Shown here: one piece after another, positions 34,501 through 45,629 of the stretch | Numbering within the stretch: position 1 is the first letter of the stretch | Layout of the letters: each line of letters begins with the position of its first letter | NCBI GenBank assembly: GCA_032622095.1 | Contig: CP136066.1 | Span: forward strand, 190,580,816-190,644,815 | Source: Siphonodentalium dalli | Lineage: Eukaryota > Mollusca > Scaphopoda > Gadilida > Siphonodentaliidae | Reading direction: 5' to 3' | DNA: 64,000 nt | Notes under the pieces: generated by a model | Seen by the model: only the letters and a program-made list of their open reading frames with translations | Databases searched by the model: none | Told to the model about the DNA's origin: nothing | Made by a program: the position numbers and the translations under genes

Positions 34501-34760
34501 AAAAACATTTAATGAATTTCATTTTAATGCTGATGATTTTTAAACCAACCCACCATAAGTTTGAGTTACTGAATATACGGAATAGCACATGTGTCCGACT
34601 TTGTGTGGAATGCGTATTGAAATTCCTTACTTACCGTTAAATAAAACATGATTTCATTCACTGTTTTATTCCCGGATGAAGTTATGGATAAATTATATTC
34701 AATGTGTGATACATGTACACATGTATCCTCCTGGGATGGTAAGAGAATTCCCCAGCGGTA
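31544..34760. other. Gene-free stretch
   Basis: AT-rich with occasional short frames (up to about 87 codons) and no recognised product. A TATATTCAGG tandem occurs at about 33718-33752. I see no RNA gene or transposon end here. Confidence 0.45.
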
Positions 34761-34764
34761 TCAG

Positions 34765-35245
34765 TCTTCAGTTTTAGTTATATGATTGTTTTCATGATTA
34801 AATTTCGTTTGTGGATTAGCCACACGCAGCTACAAGTCAAGCTCTATTTTGGGTTCGGTCAACCCACTTTTGCCGGAGTTATGGTTCTTGTTGACTTGGA
34901 ATTTGCCAATCATTTTGGTTCCCGGGTGATAACTTTAGTTTTAGTTTTCTGATTGACTTCAAGTTTTGTATGTTGATCAGACACATGCAAATGTAAATTT
35001 TGATTCAGTATGTATATTTGTTCCGGCCTTTTAATTAACGATTCTGTCGGTTTCCAGGTGATAGCTTTAGTTACAGTTTACTGATTGTAGTAATATTTGG
35101 TATGGTATGTGGGAAAAAAAATTAATAGTTCCAATCAACAGATAAAGTTAGACTTGGTTCGGTCTGTCCATTTTTACCGTTGTTGTGGTCCTCGACAATT
35201 AATTTGATAATCTGGGCCAGTTCGAATCTAGCTAAATGTACGTCC
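34765..35245. repeat. Strongly diverged tandem repeat, period about 140 bp
   Basis: Blocks such as TTTAGTTxTAGTTTxxTGATTG, then GTxxATTAGxCACAxGCA, then TTxGGTxCGGTCxxxCCxxTTTT recur in order three to four times with heavy divergence. Confidence 0.5.
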
Positions 35246-35249
35246 GATG

Positions 35250-36355
35250 AATTTTGATTGATGACATAAAGTTTTAGAATACATTCGATGAATTTGGAGT
35301 CCGTCACTGAGTGATTAACAAATAGTTAGCATTACAGTTGGAAGTAAAGTTTGATTCAATTTTTCATCTCTAAAAAAGTCACTGGTCCAATAAAGCCACA
35401 TTGGGGGGGGGGCGTGTGTGTGTCAATGATTCAATACAGTTCATATCTACGGCGTTACATAAAATTGCGAGAAACGACATACCAGTACTAGGAATTCACT
35501 TTCGAGTTAATCCTGAAATATTAAAAACCACTATTTATCTAGAGTTCGAAGAGTTGTGAATTAATTTCAATGTACGAAGAGAGCCTGGTGGAAATTTTAC
35601 TGTGTGGCGAGTCATACTCGTTTTCGAGTTACATGTATGCATGTTTTTAACTGTTTGCATTGTGAAAAGATGAAATTTGATCGAAGCCTCCACTGTTCCA
35701 TTTTGCATACTTGTGGGTGCAACATGTACGGGCTATACGATGTATTGATTTGAATATATATAAAGTCCCATTAAGCATATATTATGATGTGTTACACCAT
35801 TCTAATTTCCCCATATAATGTTATATAATGCTGTTCGAGAATTATGGTATACATCATAGCGACAAGATACAAAAGAACGCTCTTCATATGGCGTCAATAA
35901 ATGTCACAATTATGTACACGAGTATGAAGGTGTGGATTTGTAAGTAATGGTGTATATGTTTGTAGTAAAATACATGTATATAACAGTTCACTGGTATTGT
36001 CGTGAGTTCTGTAACTCAGTGATGTAATGTTGAAGCAACGTACAATCGCTTTTCTATATAGTGTATTAGAAAGTTCTCATATTTTAGAATATGTGAAAAG
36101 AATATAACGTTTCCGGAAGAGATAACGCGATATAGTGATTACCTAGGCATAAATCACATGGGAATTCTTCCGAAGTTGTGAAGCAGACAACTCTATATCT
36201 ATCTCGTTAGTCCACTGCCGATTCAGTAATTTAACAAACCAAGACAGTTACTAACCCGAAGTCGCTTGTCATTTCACAAAAACAAAACGTACACGGCACC
36301 AGAATTTGTCTCATCGCTATAGTAAATATAGAACAAATTATATGACTTCATCATT
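35250..36355. other. Gene-free stretch
   Basis: Contains a G-run followed by GTGTGTGTG at about 35404-35422. Otherwise AT-rich and unassigned. Confidence 0.5.
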
Positions 36356-36959
36356 CACCTGCGAAGTTTGGTCAAATTGTGTTCCCTCCATTTGCACTAC
36401 ATAAATCAAACTACCTTCGAAATAATTCAGTTAAATTTCGGACAGTTACATCTCCATAAAAATAGTCCACATGACAGTTAATCCTTATATTTATATACAT
36501 TTAGCGAAAAAGCCACTTTTGTAAATGTATTTAAATCGAAAAGTGTATCGTGACAAAAACAACCCAAAATACCCAATAGCACCCTTGGCAAAAGTTAATA
36601 CGAACAAAACATTACGCGTTCGTCTTTTCAAACCCAATGACGTATCGATGGTGTTATGAGCTTGGTGTTATGAGGCGTTGCGCATTCACCGAGAAATAAC
36701 TGCAACTAGCCACGTGGGCGCCGACCAATCAGAATGCTGGATTTAGTGATGACAACACTTAGTACGTAAATATATCACAATATTTGGTTTTATCCCATCT
36801 TTTACAAGTCATTTACACAACATATGCAACGTAATATTTTCGTTACAATTGAGTTAAACTACGTTCGGGATAATCTGCTGTACAGTACACGATGAACTGA
36901 TGAACAGCCTTATAAATCAGATGGATATGTGGTAGAGCGTCCCTTCCTGTCGCCAGTGG

Positions 36960-37149
36960 AACATGGATGACGGGTTTTCTCCAAATTTATTTGCTTAGAT
37001 TGTATTTGTATTTTGCTGTAAATGTCATCTTCTGTATTTCTATCATTTGTAACATTTGTTGGGAGAGGGGCAACTGTAAGTTTTGAAACTTGTGCTCCAA
37101 TCCCTTAATCTGAGTTTAGCTAATAAATATGTTTAAACTAAACTACATG
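36960..37149 (+). mobile_element. LINE 3'-UTR fragment
   Basis: It ends AATAAATATGTTTAAACTAA after TTGTGCTCCAATCCC. A similar end, AATAAAATATGTTTAAACTA after CTTGTGTCCCAATCCC, is at 42546-42572. The shared polyadenylation-like end suggests two 3' ends of one retroelement family. No coding part is present. Confidence 0.45.
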
Positions 37150-37327
37150 TAAAGGGCATATGAAATGCTGAGCTGGGTTGAGGGTAGGCCCAATTTTTTC
37201 ATAACCCGCCGACTGCGAGTCATTTTCACACCCACACCAATTATCTGCGTTATTATTGAGTACAACTGTGTTATATAGGGAGAATCTGAACTGTAGCCTG
37301 TGTTATTTTTGGCAGGAGAACTGAAGT

Positions 37328-37755
37328 ATGAAGCTATATTCATCAATATCTCAAGACCGTTGTGATAGTCTATATATACACATTTATTTTGACACAGTAC
37401 CAGCTATGTATGCTTATATCCACCGTACGTTCTTGCTTATACAGAGCGGTATATCACCAATTTTAATGGTGGGAAGAAGTGACATCCATATTACGTGGCC
37501 GTTGTATTACCTGACAATAAAATGTTATGTTATAGAGGGTGCTCTGCCGGTAAAATAATGTTCTCCTAATTAGAGATGTATTGTACAAAGAAACGTCAGT
37601 TGAAAAATAAACCGACGTAGCATGTCAGTATTCGCACTAGTGATATACTGTATACCAGCACAGTGATCACATGTAGCCCGGTGTCATTGTATCATTAAGT
37701 TCCCACCCCATCCCACCCACCCGATAACCTAAAAGAACCCACAAGACAATTATAT
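37328..37755. other. Gene-free insert in the satellite region
   Basis: Unrelated to the satellite unit. The short frame at 37328-37558 has no recognisable domain. Confidence 0.4.
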
Positions 37756-37759
37756 TGAG

Positions 37760-38000
37760 AACTGTAAACTGTTTTATATAGGGAGAATCTGAACTGTAAA
37801 CTGTGTTATATGGGGAGAATCTGAACTGTAAACTGTGTTATATGGGGAGAATCTGAACTGTAAACTGTGTTATATAGGGAGTATCTGAACTGTAAACTGT
37901 GTTATATAGGGGGAATCTGAACTGCAAACTGTGTTTAGTGTGTTATATAGGGGGAATCTGAACTGCAAACTGTGTTATATAAGGATAATTTGAACTGTAG
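37760..38000. repeat. 32-bp minisatellite, about 7.5 copies
   Basis: AACTGTAAACTGTGTTATAT followed by GGGGAGAATCTG repeats every 32 bp (37760, 37792, 37824, 37856, 37888, 37920), then after an 8-bp insertion again near 37960. The unit equals an internal piece of the roughly 155-bp satellite (compare 38610-38645). Confidence 0.95.
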
Positions 38001-39108
38001 CCGATGAACTACTGAACTGGATTTTAAGCTGCTGAACTGGGGTGGATGTCGATCAAATAGTGTCCATGACTGTATTTTGTTATAGCCCATATGTTACAAG
38101 TCAAGTACATACAACAGCCATGCAACCTAAATTCTTAATGAGTTAAACTGCTTTGTGGAGAGTCTGTTGAATTGCACCAGACGAACTGCTGAACGTGATT
38201 TGAGTTGCTGAACTGGGATGAAGTTTGGTCAAATTGTGTTCCCTCCATTTGCACAACATAAATCAAACTATCTTCGAAATAATTCAGTTAAATGTCGGTC
38301 GAGATAATCTGCTGAACTGTAACTGATGAACTTCATGCTGAACTGGGTGACGATCGGTAAACTGGTGTTCTCTCACAGTATTTGGTTATAGCCCATTTTT
38401 TACAAGTGATTTACACAACATATTCAACCTACTATGTTCGTTATAATTGATTTAAACTGCGTTCGGGAGAATCTGCTGGACAGTACACAATGAACTGCTG
38501 AGCTTGATTGAGGGTAGGTCAAAATGTGTCCCCTCGCTGTATGTTGTTATAACCCATCTACTACGAGTCATTTTTAGACCCACATCAACTATCTGCGTTA
38601 TAATTGAGTTAAACTGTGTTATATAGAGATAATCTGAACTGTAGCCCGATGAACTGCTGAACTGGATTTTGAGCTGCTGAACGGGGGTGGGGATCGGTCA
38701 GATAGTTTCCCTGCCTGTATGTTGTTATAGCCCACATGTTACAAGTCAAGTACATACAACAGCCATGCAACCTAATATGTTAGTTCTGAATGAGTGAAAC
38801 TGCGTTGGGAGAATATGCTGAACTGCCGAACGGGCGCAACGGTCGGATAAATGGTTTCCCCTCCTGCGTTGTGATATACATGTAACCCATAGGTTATCTG
38901 TCAATTACACAACCTACAACATACTATCTTCGTTACTCAAGAGTTCGTATGTATTTTCAGGTAAAAAATACGCGGGATTGTACAAAAATAACTTCATACT
39001 CTTCTGTGGCCAATCGGGACGAATAGTTTTGGGTCGAGTATTAATAAGTGGTCCGACAGTGAGTTTCTTGTCTTGTCGTGAAAATCGAATCAACATTCCA
39101 TCCCCGCC

Positions 39109-39400
39109 CAAATCACAACCACGTCCACAACCCAACCCACCCACACTCCATCCCAGCCACAAATCCCAACCTGCCTCCATCGCCGTCCACATCTGCGTCT
39201 ACATCACAACCCAACCCACCCCACACTCCATCCTAGCAACAAATCCCAACCTGCCTCCCATGGCCGTCCGCATTCCCGTCTACATCACAACCCACCCAAT
39301 CACCGTCCACATCCCAGCCACAAATCCCAACCTGCCTCCCATCGGCGTCCACATCCCCGTCTACATCACAACCCACCCAATCACCGTCCACATCCCACTA
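39109..39400. repeat. 81-bp C-rich minisatellite, about 3.5 copies
   Basis: CCGTCTACATCACAACCCAC recurs at 81-bp spacing (the CATxxxCGTC anchor is at 39190, 39271 and 39352). The plus strand has almost no G, a strong strand asymmetry. Because 81 is a multiple of three, the frame 38978-39421 stays open through it and gives a 27-residue repeat containing VYITTHPITVHIP. That is expected for any in-frame minisatellite and is not good evidence for a gene. Confidence 0.9.
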
Positions 39401-39424
39401 ATTGATAATATTCAGAGATGACAA

Positions 39425-41680
39425 TTTTAATTTTAACATTGTTTATTTTCCAACGCAAACGCAGAACATAAAGCACAGCATAGTATAACATGTATGGCAT
39501 AGCACAAGGTTTATATTGTCCACAATAATGTAATACACAAAAAGTATGAAACATTTTTTAACAGTGGTATCATTATATCTTTAAATTTACTAAGGCGTAA
39601 TAATTTCCCAAATCGAAAATTCTGTTCGCACTTCACCCCTGGTGAGGAATTGTCCAACTGGTACCTCAAGTTTTCCAACTTTTGCAAATTTAAAATCTGA
39701 CACCCCTATAGTTGGACAGTATCCAAATGATGGCAATTTCAGTCCCAAAATTTGGCCGAACGTATGAAAATGCACGACTTTTGGTCCAAAGCCAACACAT
39801 TTTCAAACAATGAGAACAATATCAACCTGTATATGTGGTGTAAAATTTCCAACAAATGTTGTGTCAGGAATAATATTTCCAACTGCTGGGAATTTGAAAT
39901 ACCGCCACCTCAACCACACCCCTGCACGGCGTATATCAGTGTTTTTCGGGGGTGGTGGAAATTGATAACTTCCCCTGGATATCAAGTAGAAAGGACTGAC
40001 CCAGGAATCAATTGATAAAGTTACCCAGATTTGCGAATTAATTTACGTTCCCTTTCCGTCGATTACGAATCCGCGCTCATTTGGATTAGAACAAGTTATG
40101 TCGTCAGTTAGACGACTTAATGTGGTTGAATTGGTCATTGTCGCATTGGTCAAAATGTCTAGTATCTACAGTTGCTCTATTACACCAACGATGGCCTTAG
40201 TAATACCGTACGCGTTGTTTGGCATATTTATATAAAAATATAAACATCGCTCAAATAAAGGGTGTGAAGACAATTGGTTACCGATGATGATATTATATAC
40301 CAATTGGGTTACTAGTTTGACTATAATGATTTGTGTATGCCATTACACTTCAGCGGTAAAAGCCATCAAAATCAATTTCAAATGGCGACACAACTAAAAG
40401 ACACGCGGCCGTGAGCTAGTTTTTGATTAACAATGTGTCAATGTGCACATGTCATTAGCGACTGAACTATCAGTCTTCGGGGACATAGCATGAATATAGG
40501 ACAAATGTCAGGCATGCAAAGATGCAGAGATACACATCATCAACAAAACTATTACGTTGAGAATGAGAAGTGAGAAAGCTTGTTTTCCCAGTTAATTGAT
40601 GAGGCATTTTAATAAGCCATGTTTCCAAATACACATTTCTTAGTAAAATTGTGTCTTAATAGAACAATGCTCTGGACTGTTTGACTGGACTTGACTTATA
40701 TGGACGTGTCTGACTTTTATCAGCCAATATGTCTGCGCCCATATCTTAAACGTGTTCGATTATAAATCATCTCTAAATTATCTCCAATACAATACGTTGG
40801 CGACAAGGATTAAAATATATCGAAAACGTACCAATCACATTGAATTTTCATAACATGTCAGCTATGTGTCACAAAATCAGAAAACCAAATCCCCAAAACA
40901 AAAACTTCCATTGATTTATCAACAAAATCAAAGCTGTGGTTTATACTGTGACAATCATCCACACCAGGTGATATATCAGCTTGTCCTGCATATGATAAAC
41001 AGTGTACGACTTGTTCTGATCTCAATTATTTTCAGAAAACAATATGAACGTTTATTCATTGGAGCTCTTTAAAAGTGCTCCTTCAAAAATCTCCGTTATT
41101 TTGTCAATAATCCTAGCCTCAATCCTAACCTCGTGTTACTGCGGTTTAATATCAATCGCTATCTAATCGTGAACCCGATGAAGTATATTTCGCTATCCAA
41201 TCGGGTGCGTGTTGGCTCGACTGTTTGGATAAACCAGTATATGTCAATGGCTGTACTGCTTGTTTTACTCAGAATTTAAAGATTGAATTAATCCAACAGT
41301 ATTCAACAAATATCAAATACCCAGAATTACCAACCTGCATAATCGCCATAGCTTAGTGAGCTTTTTAATTATGTGTAACCTTAATTTGACCAATGTACAA
41401 TTGCATGCGTAATTTGATTGTCCATCAGTTGTGTCAATGTCTATTAATCTGTTTATGTCCGACCAAGATATTTGACATCTATATTGGGCTTGTCATAGGC
41501 CCGCCTAATAAATGCTCAAATGCCCCCACGAGCATAAACAGGTTAATGCATTTTACGAGATAATTTACCTCAACCACGATTATGGGGGATTATGTTTTCC
41601 GAAAATTTACATATTTAACATAAATACTGCTATTGTATACGAGAGATTGTGTCGAAACAGATTTACTGGGAATTAATACA
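39425..41680. other. Gene-free stretch
   Basis: AT-rich and unassigned. The only note is a CTCCTTCAAAAATCTCCGTT block at 41078 that resembles 14949-15005. Confidence 0.5.
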
Positions 41681-41681
41681 A

Positions 41682-41930
41682 TTTATTGTAGGAATGTGCC
41701 GTAGAACTATATAAACGGATTTACGGTAAAGGTTACGAGTTGTTTCAACTGTATCACAGCTGGCGGCACTTTAAGCCGTAAAGTTTTACGGGCTTATTTA
41801 TTGTAAGAATTTACCGTTCAATTATATAAACGGATTTACCATAAAGGTTACGACTGGTTCCACCGGTATCATAGCTGCCGGAAATTTATGCCGTAAAGTT
41901 TTACAGGATCTGTCCACCGTGAACCGTACA
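41682..41930. repeat. Two-unit tandem repeat, period 115 bp
   Basis: TTTATTGTA-GGAAT (41682) and TTTATTGTA-AGAAT (41797) each begin a unit with TATATAAACGGATTTAC, AAAGGTTACGA and GCCGTAAAGTTTTAC. Confidence 0.85.
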
Positions 41931-42399
41931 GTACAGCGACCAAGTAACCAGTGGTGCGGGCAGCTGTAAACCGCGATGCAGGAAAACATAGCGCCGTTGC
42001 GGAGTTGCGGACATTGCACTGTCAGAACGATTCTCGTGAACCCAGTGGACTTGACGCACTCTTAATACCAAACTTCTTATTTATTACAAAACCTAATACA
42101 AAACAAATTTATATACCTGTATGTGAGTTACCCAATATATAATTTCTTTGTTGCACTAACTGAAATATTTTTTTTTTGCCGCATTATACTTTGTTTAGTG
42201 AGGCACCGCCTGACTGGCCATAACTGCCACCACACATCAGACCTTTAACCAAGTACTTATCACGCCCCCTCAGTAATCAGTAATGAAGATTTAACTGAAT
42301 CATTTATATGTTATAAGATGGACTAAATGACATTGCAGATTATTGCTTTGCATACAGCGCCCCACCGATGTCCAACCCGCTCCAAAGGTATACACATTA

Positions 42400-42572
42400 T
42401 AAATACACCAACTATATATTCGCCTTGTCGATTTGGTCGGTGCCTCTCTAACCCCTCTTTGTTCATCTGGGAACGGGACAGATCTAAGTGTCGGCACTTG
42501 TGTCCCAATCCCAATTGTTGTATGTATATATACATTATATATGGCAATAAAATATGTTTAAACTAAACCATG
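42400..42572 (+). mobile_element. LINE 3'-UTR fragment, relative of 36960-37149
   Basis: CACTTGTGTCCCAATCCC, then AATAAAATATGTTTAAACTA. The same ending is at 37121-37149. There is no coding sequence. Confidence 0.4.
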
Positions 42573-42668
42573 TAATCACATTATAGTGTCATACGACAGA
42601 ATAATTTTATGTACAATTTGTAATACGACCCTGCATAACTATGCTTAAAAGCCATGTCCTGAATGGTC

Positions 42669-44667
42669 GGTACCCCGAGTTACCATGGATATCTCGTTCC
42701 AGTTTTGTGGTATACAATTCTACTTTTTTCCAATTGTACCACCAAAAGAAATCGGTTTATTCAGATCGCCGCACGCGACGTTTCCCGTCGTTTCTAACAC
42801 CATCTCTCACAGAAACAGCACCAATATTGCATCTTTAAATCGCATGATTTGATTTCTTGTATCATGGATAAGAATGTGTATCAATTTGATGGAAATTGGC
42901 GCTAAACATCTTGTGTATCAATACTGGTACCCCTTTTCAGTGCACCCCTGACTCGAATGACGCCACTTTTAACAGTAGCAATCGGTGACTAAACCAATTC
43001 TTATCAAATCAAATTTAGTGCCTACCCCCCCCCCAATATCACACCAATTTGGTGTCTTTAAATCACACAATTAGATTCCTTGTATCATGGAGAAGAACGT
43101 GTATTAATTGGGTGGAAATCGGCGCTAAAATGTTTTGTATCAATGTTGGTGCCCCTCTCCCTTTCAGTGCACCCCTGACTCGAATGACGCCACTTTTGAT
43201 AGCTTTAAGCCACCCCATTTGACTCCTCATACCGTGTGGATGATTTTGTATAAGTCTGTGTATAAAATTGACGAGTATACAAATTGGTATAAAATTTAGG
43301 GCCCCCATATCTCTCACCCAAACGGCACCAATTTGACGTATCTAAACCACACGATTATATTTCTCGTATCACTGAGAATATGTATCAATCCGGTGGAAAT
43401 CAGCGCTAAACATATTGTTCATATGTCTTGTGTTCCTCTCACCCTCTTTGCATCCTGACTCGAATGGCCCCACTTGTGACAGCTTGTGACATCCTTAAAC
43501 ACACAATTCGACTGCTGATATCATGGAAATGATTATTGATAAGTTTGGTAAACCAATTTTGATCAAATTTAGTGCTTACTAACCCCCATCTCTCACCGAA
43601 ACAGAACCTACATGGCGTCTTTAAATCACACGACCAGACTCCTCGTATTATGGATAAGAATGCGTATCACTTCGGTGGAAATTGGCGCTGAAATTATTGC
43701 CTATCAATTTTGGTGCCCCTATGCCTTTCAGTTCAACCCTGACTCGAATGACGCCACTTTTGACAGATTTAAGCCACAACATTAGACTCCTCATAGCATG
43801 GGGATGATATTGTATAAGTGTGGTGGTAATCGGCGACTAAACCCATTCTTATCAAATCGAGTGCCCCTCCCACAATCTTTCATCCAAACGACAGCAATTT
43901 GGAGTCATTAAATCTCACAATTAGATTCCTTGCATCATGGAGAAGAATATATATAAATTTGGTGGAAATCGGCGCTAAAATTAGTTTTATCTATTTTGGT
44001 GGCCCGCTCCCCTTCCGTGCATCCTTGACGCGAATTGCGCCACGTTTGACATATTTAAACAACACCATTATATTCCTCATATCATGCGAATGATTATTGA
44101 AAGTTTCGTGGTAATTGGCAGCAAAAAAGAATTCTACCACTCCCCTTTTCTGATCCTGACAACGGCGTCACTTTAGAAAATTCTAACCCGCACCATTATC
44201 TTTCTCGTAAAAAGTTACCCCTAGCAGACCGTTTGGTGCCATCTAGATGGTCCCTCGGCGCTAAACTTAGTTTATTAATTTTGGTGCCCCTCTCTTATAT
44301 CATGGGGATGATTATATATAAGTTTCGTGACAATCGGCGACCAAAAAATATTCTGGCCCTCCCCCTTTTCTGCCCCTGACAACAACAGCGTCACTTTAGA
44401 AAATTCCAACCCTCAACATTATCTTTCTCGTAAAAAGCTACCCCTAGTAGACCCCTTTGGTGCCATCTAGATGGTCCCCTGTTAATTTATATAGAACACA
44501 GACAGACAGACAGACGGACATTCGCAAATATAGATATATATTGTACAACATTAAGATTTATTGTGCGATGACGATTTAATAATAAAAACAAATTTTGTGG
44601 TACAATCTGAAAAAGTAGAATTGTACCACAAAAACGGGATCAACATATCCAGGGTAACTCGGGGTAC
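42669..44667. mobile_element. 2.0-kb element with long terminal inverted repeats enclosing a tandem array
   Basis: The left terminus 42669-42755 (GTACCCCGAGTTACC ... TTTTGTGGTA ... CAATTGTACCACCAAAA) is the reverse complement of 44590-44667. Each terminus also contains a small palindrome, TTGTGGTACAATTCTAC / GTAGAATTGTACCACAA. The interior is almost wholly the roughly 285-bp tandem repeat. No transposase is seen. Just inside the right end (44497-44520) lies a CAGA-repeat tail followed by CGGACATTCG. Confidence 0.65.
42850..44465. repeat. Tandem repeat, period about 280 bp, 5-6 units
   Basis: The anchor TGGAAATxGGCGCTAAA occurs at about 42890, 43115, 43393, 43676 and 43963, so spacings are 225, 278, 283 and 287. 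Each unit also has CCCTGACTCGAATGACGCCA and a CTCATACCATGGGGATGAT-like block. Units decay toward the right, where two copies of a different block (ATTATCTTTCTCGTAAAAAG, about 44190 and 44418) appear. Confidence 0.85.
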
Positions 44668-44669
44668 TA

Positions 44670-45475
44670 ACTTGGCAAGGTGCCTTATAATAGCGATGGT
44701 CTAATAATAGTGATGTTAGTAATGTACGGGAGTTTTGGCTAATAATCGTAGGATTTTTTTCCAAAATTAATAATAGCTATATATAGTGTCGACACTATTA
44801 TCAGGCACCCGAGAATACGAGTACTGACCAATCAGGATCTCCAGGCAGGAACATAATATATAAGAAACCTGACACTCACAGAGCAAAATATTGTATTCAC
44901 ATTTTGCAATAGCTAGTTCTGTTCAACTTCAAATTGAACACAAAATTTGTCAAAATTGTGACAAATAAGTCTTGTTTTTTTCCTAGTCAACAGGTAAAAA
45001 AATGGCATAATTTAAATCATAGAATAAAAGACAAATCTAATTAACTCACCAATCCGTAGTGTTCATCTGTGTGAACATGGAATGGATGTATTGTAAATAC
45101 ATAACCAAAGACAGGACGAGTGAGTCCGTAATATTCCCGTCACCGTATTTCGTGCATGTGATAAATTCGGGTATTTCAGCCGTATATAATTCATCTACGA
45201 TGATCTGGCCCTGCATTTGTGGTTGCCATAGTTGGAATTTATTATTTCGGATTGCTAATGGCTATTATGTTGTCTCAAAATGGAGCACTTTCTGTTGACA
45301 ATTTTTTTCAAACGACGTCACGTTACACCAATTGTCACCAGAGTACTCCGTGCAAAGAAATCGAGTACGCCCAATAAGAATTGCACCACGAAATGTTTTC
45401 TCACCTGAGACCGAACGCGCAGTATTTCACCGACTATTCAGTCGAATTATCACCAGAAACTTTCAGTCGTATTAC
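44670..45475. other. Gene-free stretch
   Basis: No gene. The frame at 45059-45298 has no recognisable domain. Confidence 0.45.
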
Positions 45476-45479
45476 AAAA

Positions 45480-45623
45480 GAAATAAATACACGGTGTATC
45501 GGTGTGTATGGTCAAGTTGTACCACAAAAAAACGATTGTAGGACTCCGCTACTCGTCGTCCTACAATCAGTTTTTTTGTGGTACAACTTGATCATACACA
45601 CCGATACACCGTATATTTATTTC
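45480..45623. repeat. 144-bp hairpin with 65-bp arms
   Basis: GAAATAAATACACGGTGTAT on the left pairs with its near-complement ending at 45623. The arms include AGTTGTACCACAAAAAAACG, and the tip is TCCGCTACTCGTC. It shares the TTGTGGTACAA core with the termini of the 42669-44667 element. Confidence 0.9.
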
Positions 45624-45629
45624 TTAAAT

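Larger units (their letters stand above)
36360..38955. repeat. Satellite-like array, period about 155-180 bp
   Basis: Anchors of the type TACAAGTCAxTTACACAACA and AGTTAAACTGCGTT..GAGAATCTGCTGAACTG recur at about 36803, 37200, 38093, 38253, 38401, 38559, 38738 and 38893. The spacings in the regular part are 154, 154, 158, 179 and 155 bp. The block at 36362-36440 is nearly identical to 38225-38300. The array is broken by unique sequence (36450-36760), a LINE 3' end (36960-37149) and the internal 32-bp expansion. Confidence 0.8.

Noticed and set aside
38978-39421. 147-codon proline-rich frame as a secreted repeat protein
   Set aside because: Openness is explained by an 81-bp G-poor minisatellite. 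No signal peptide and no transcript evidence.
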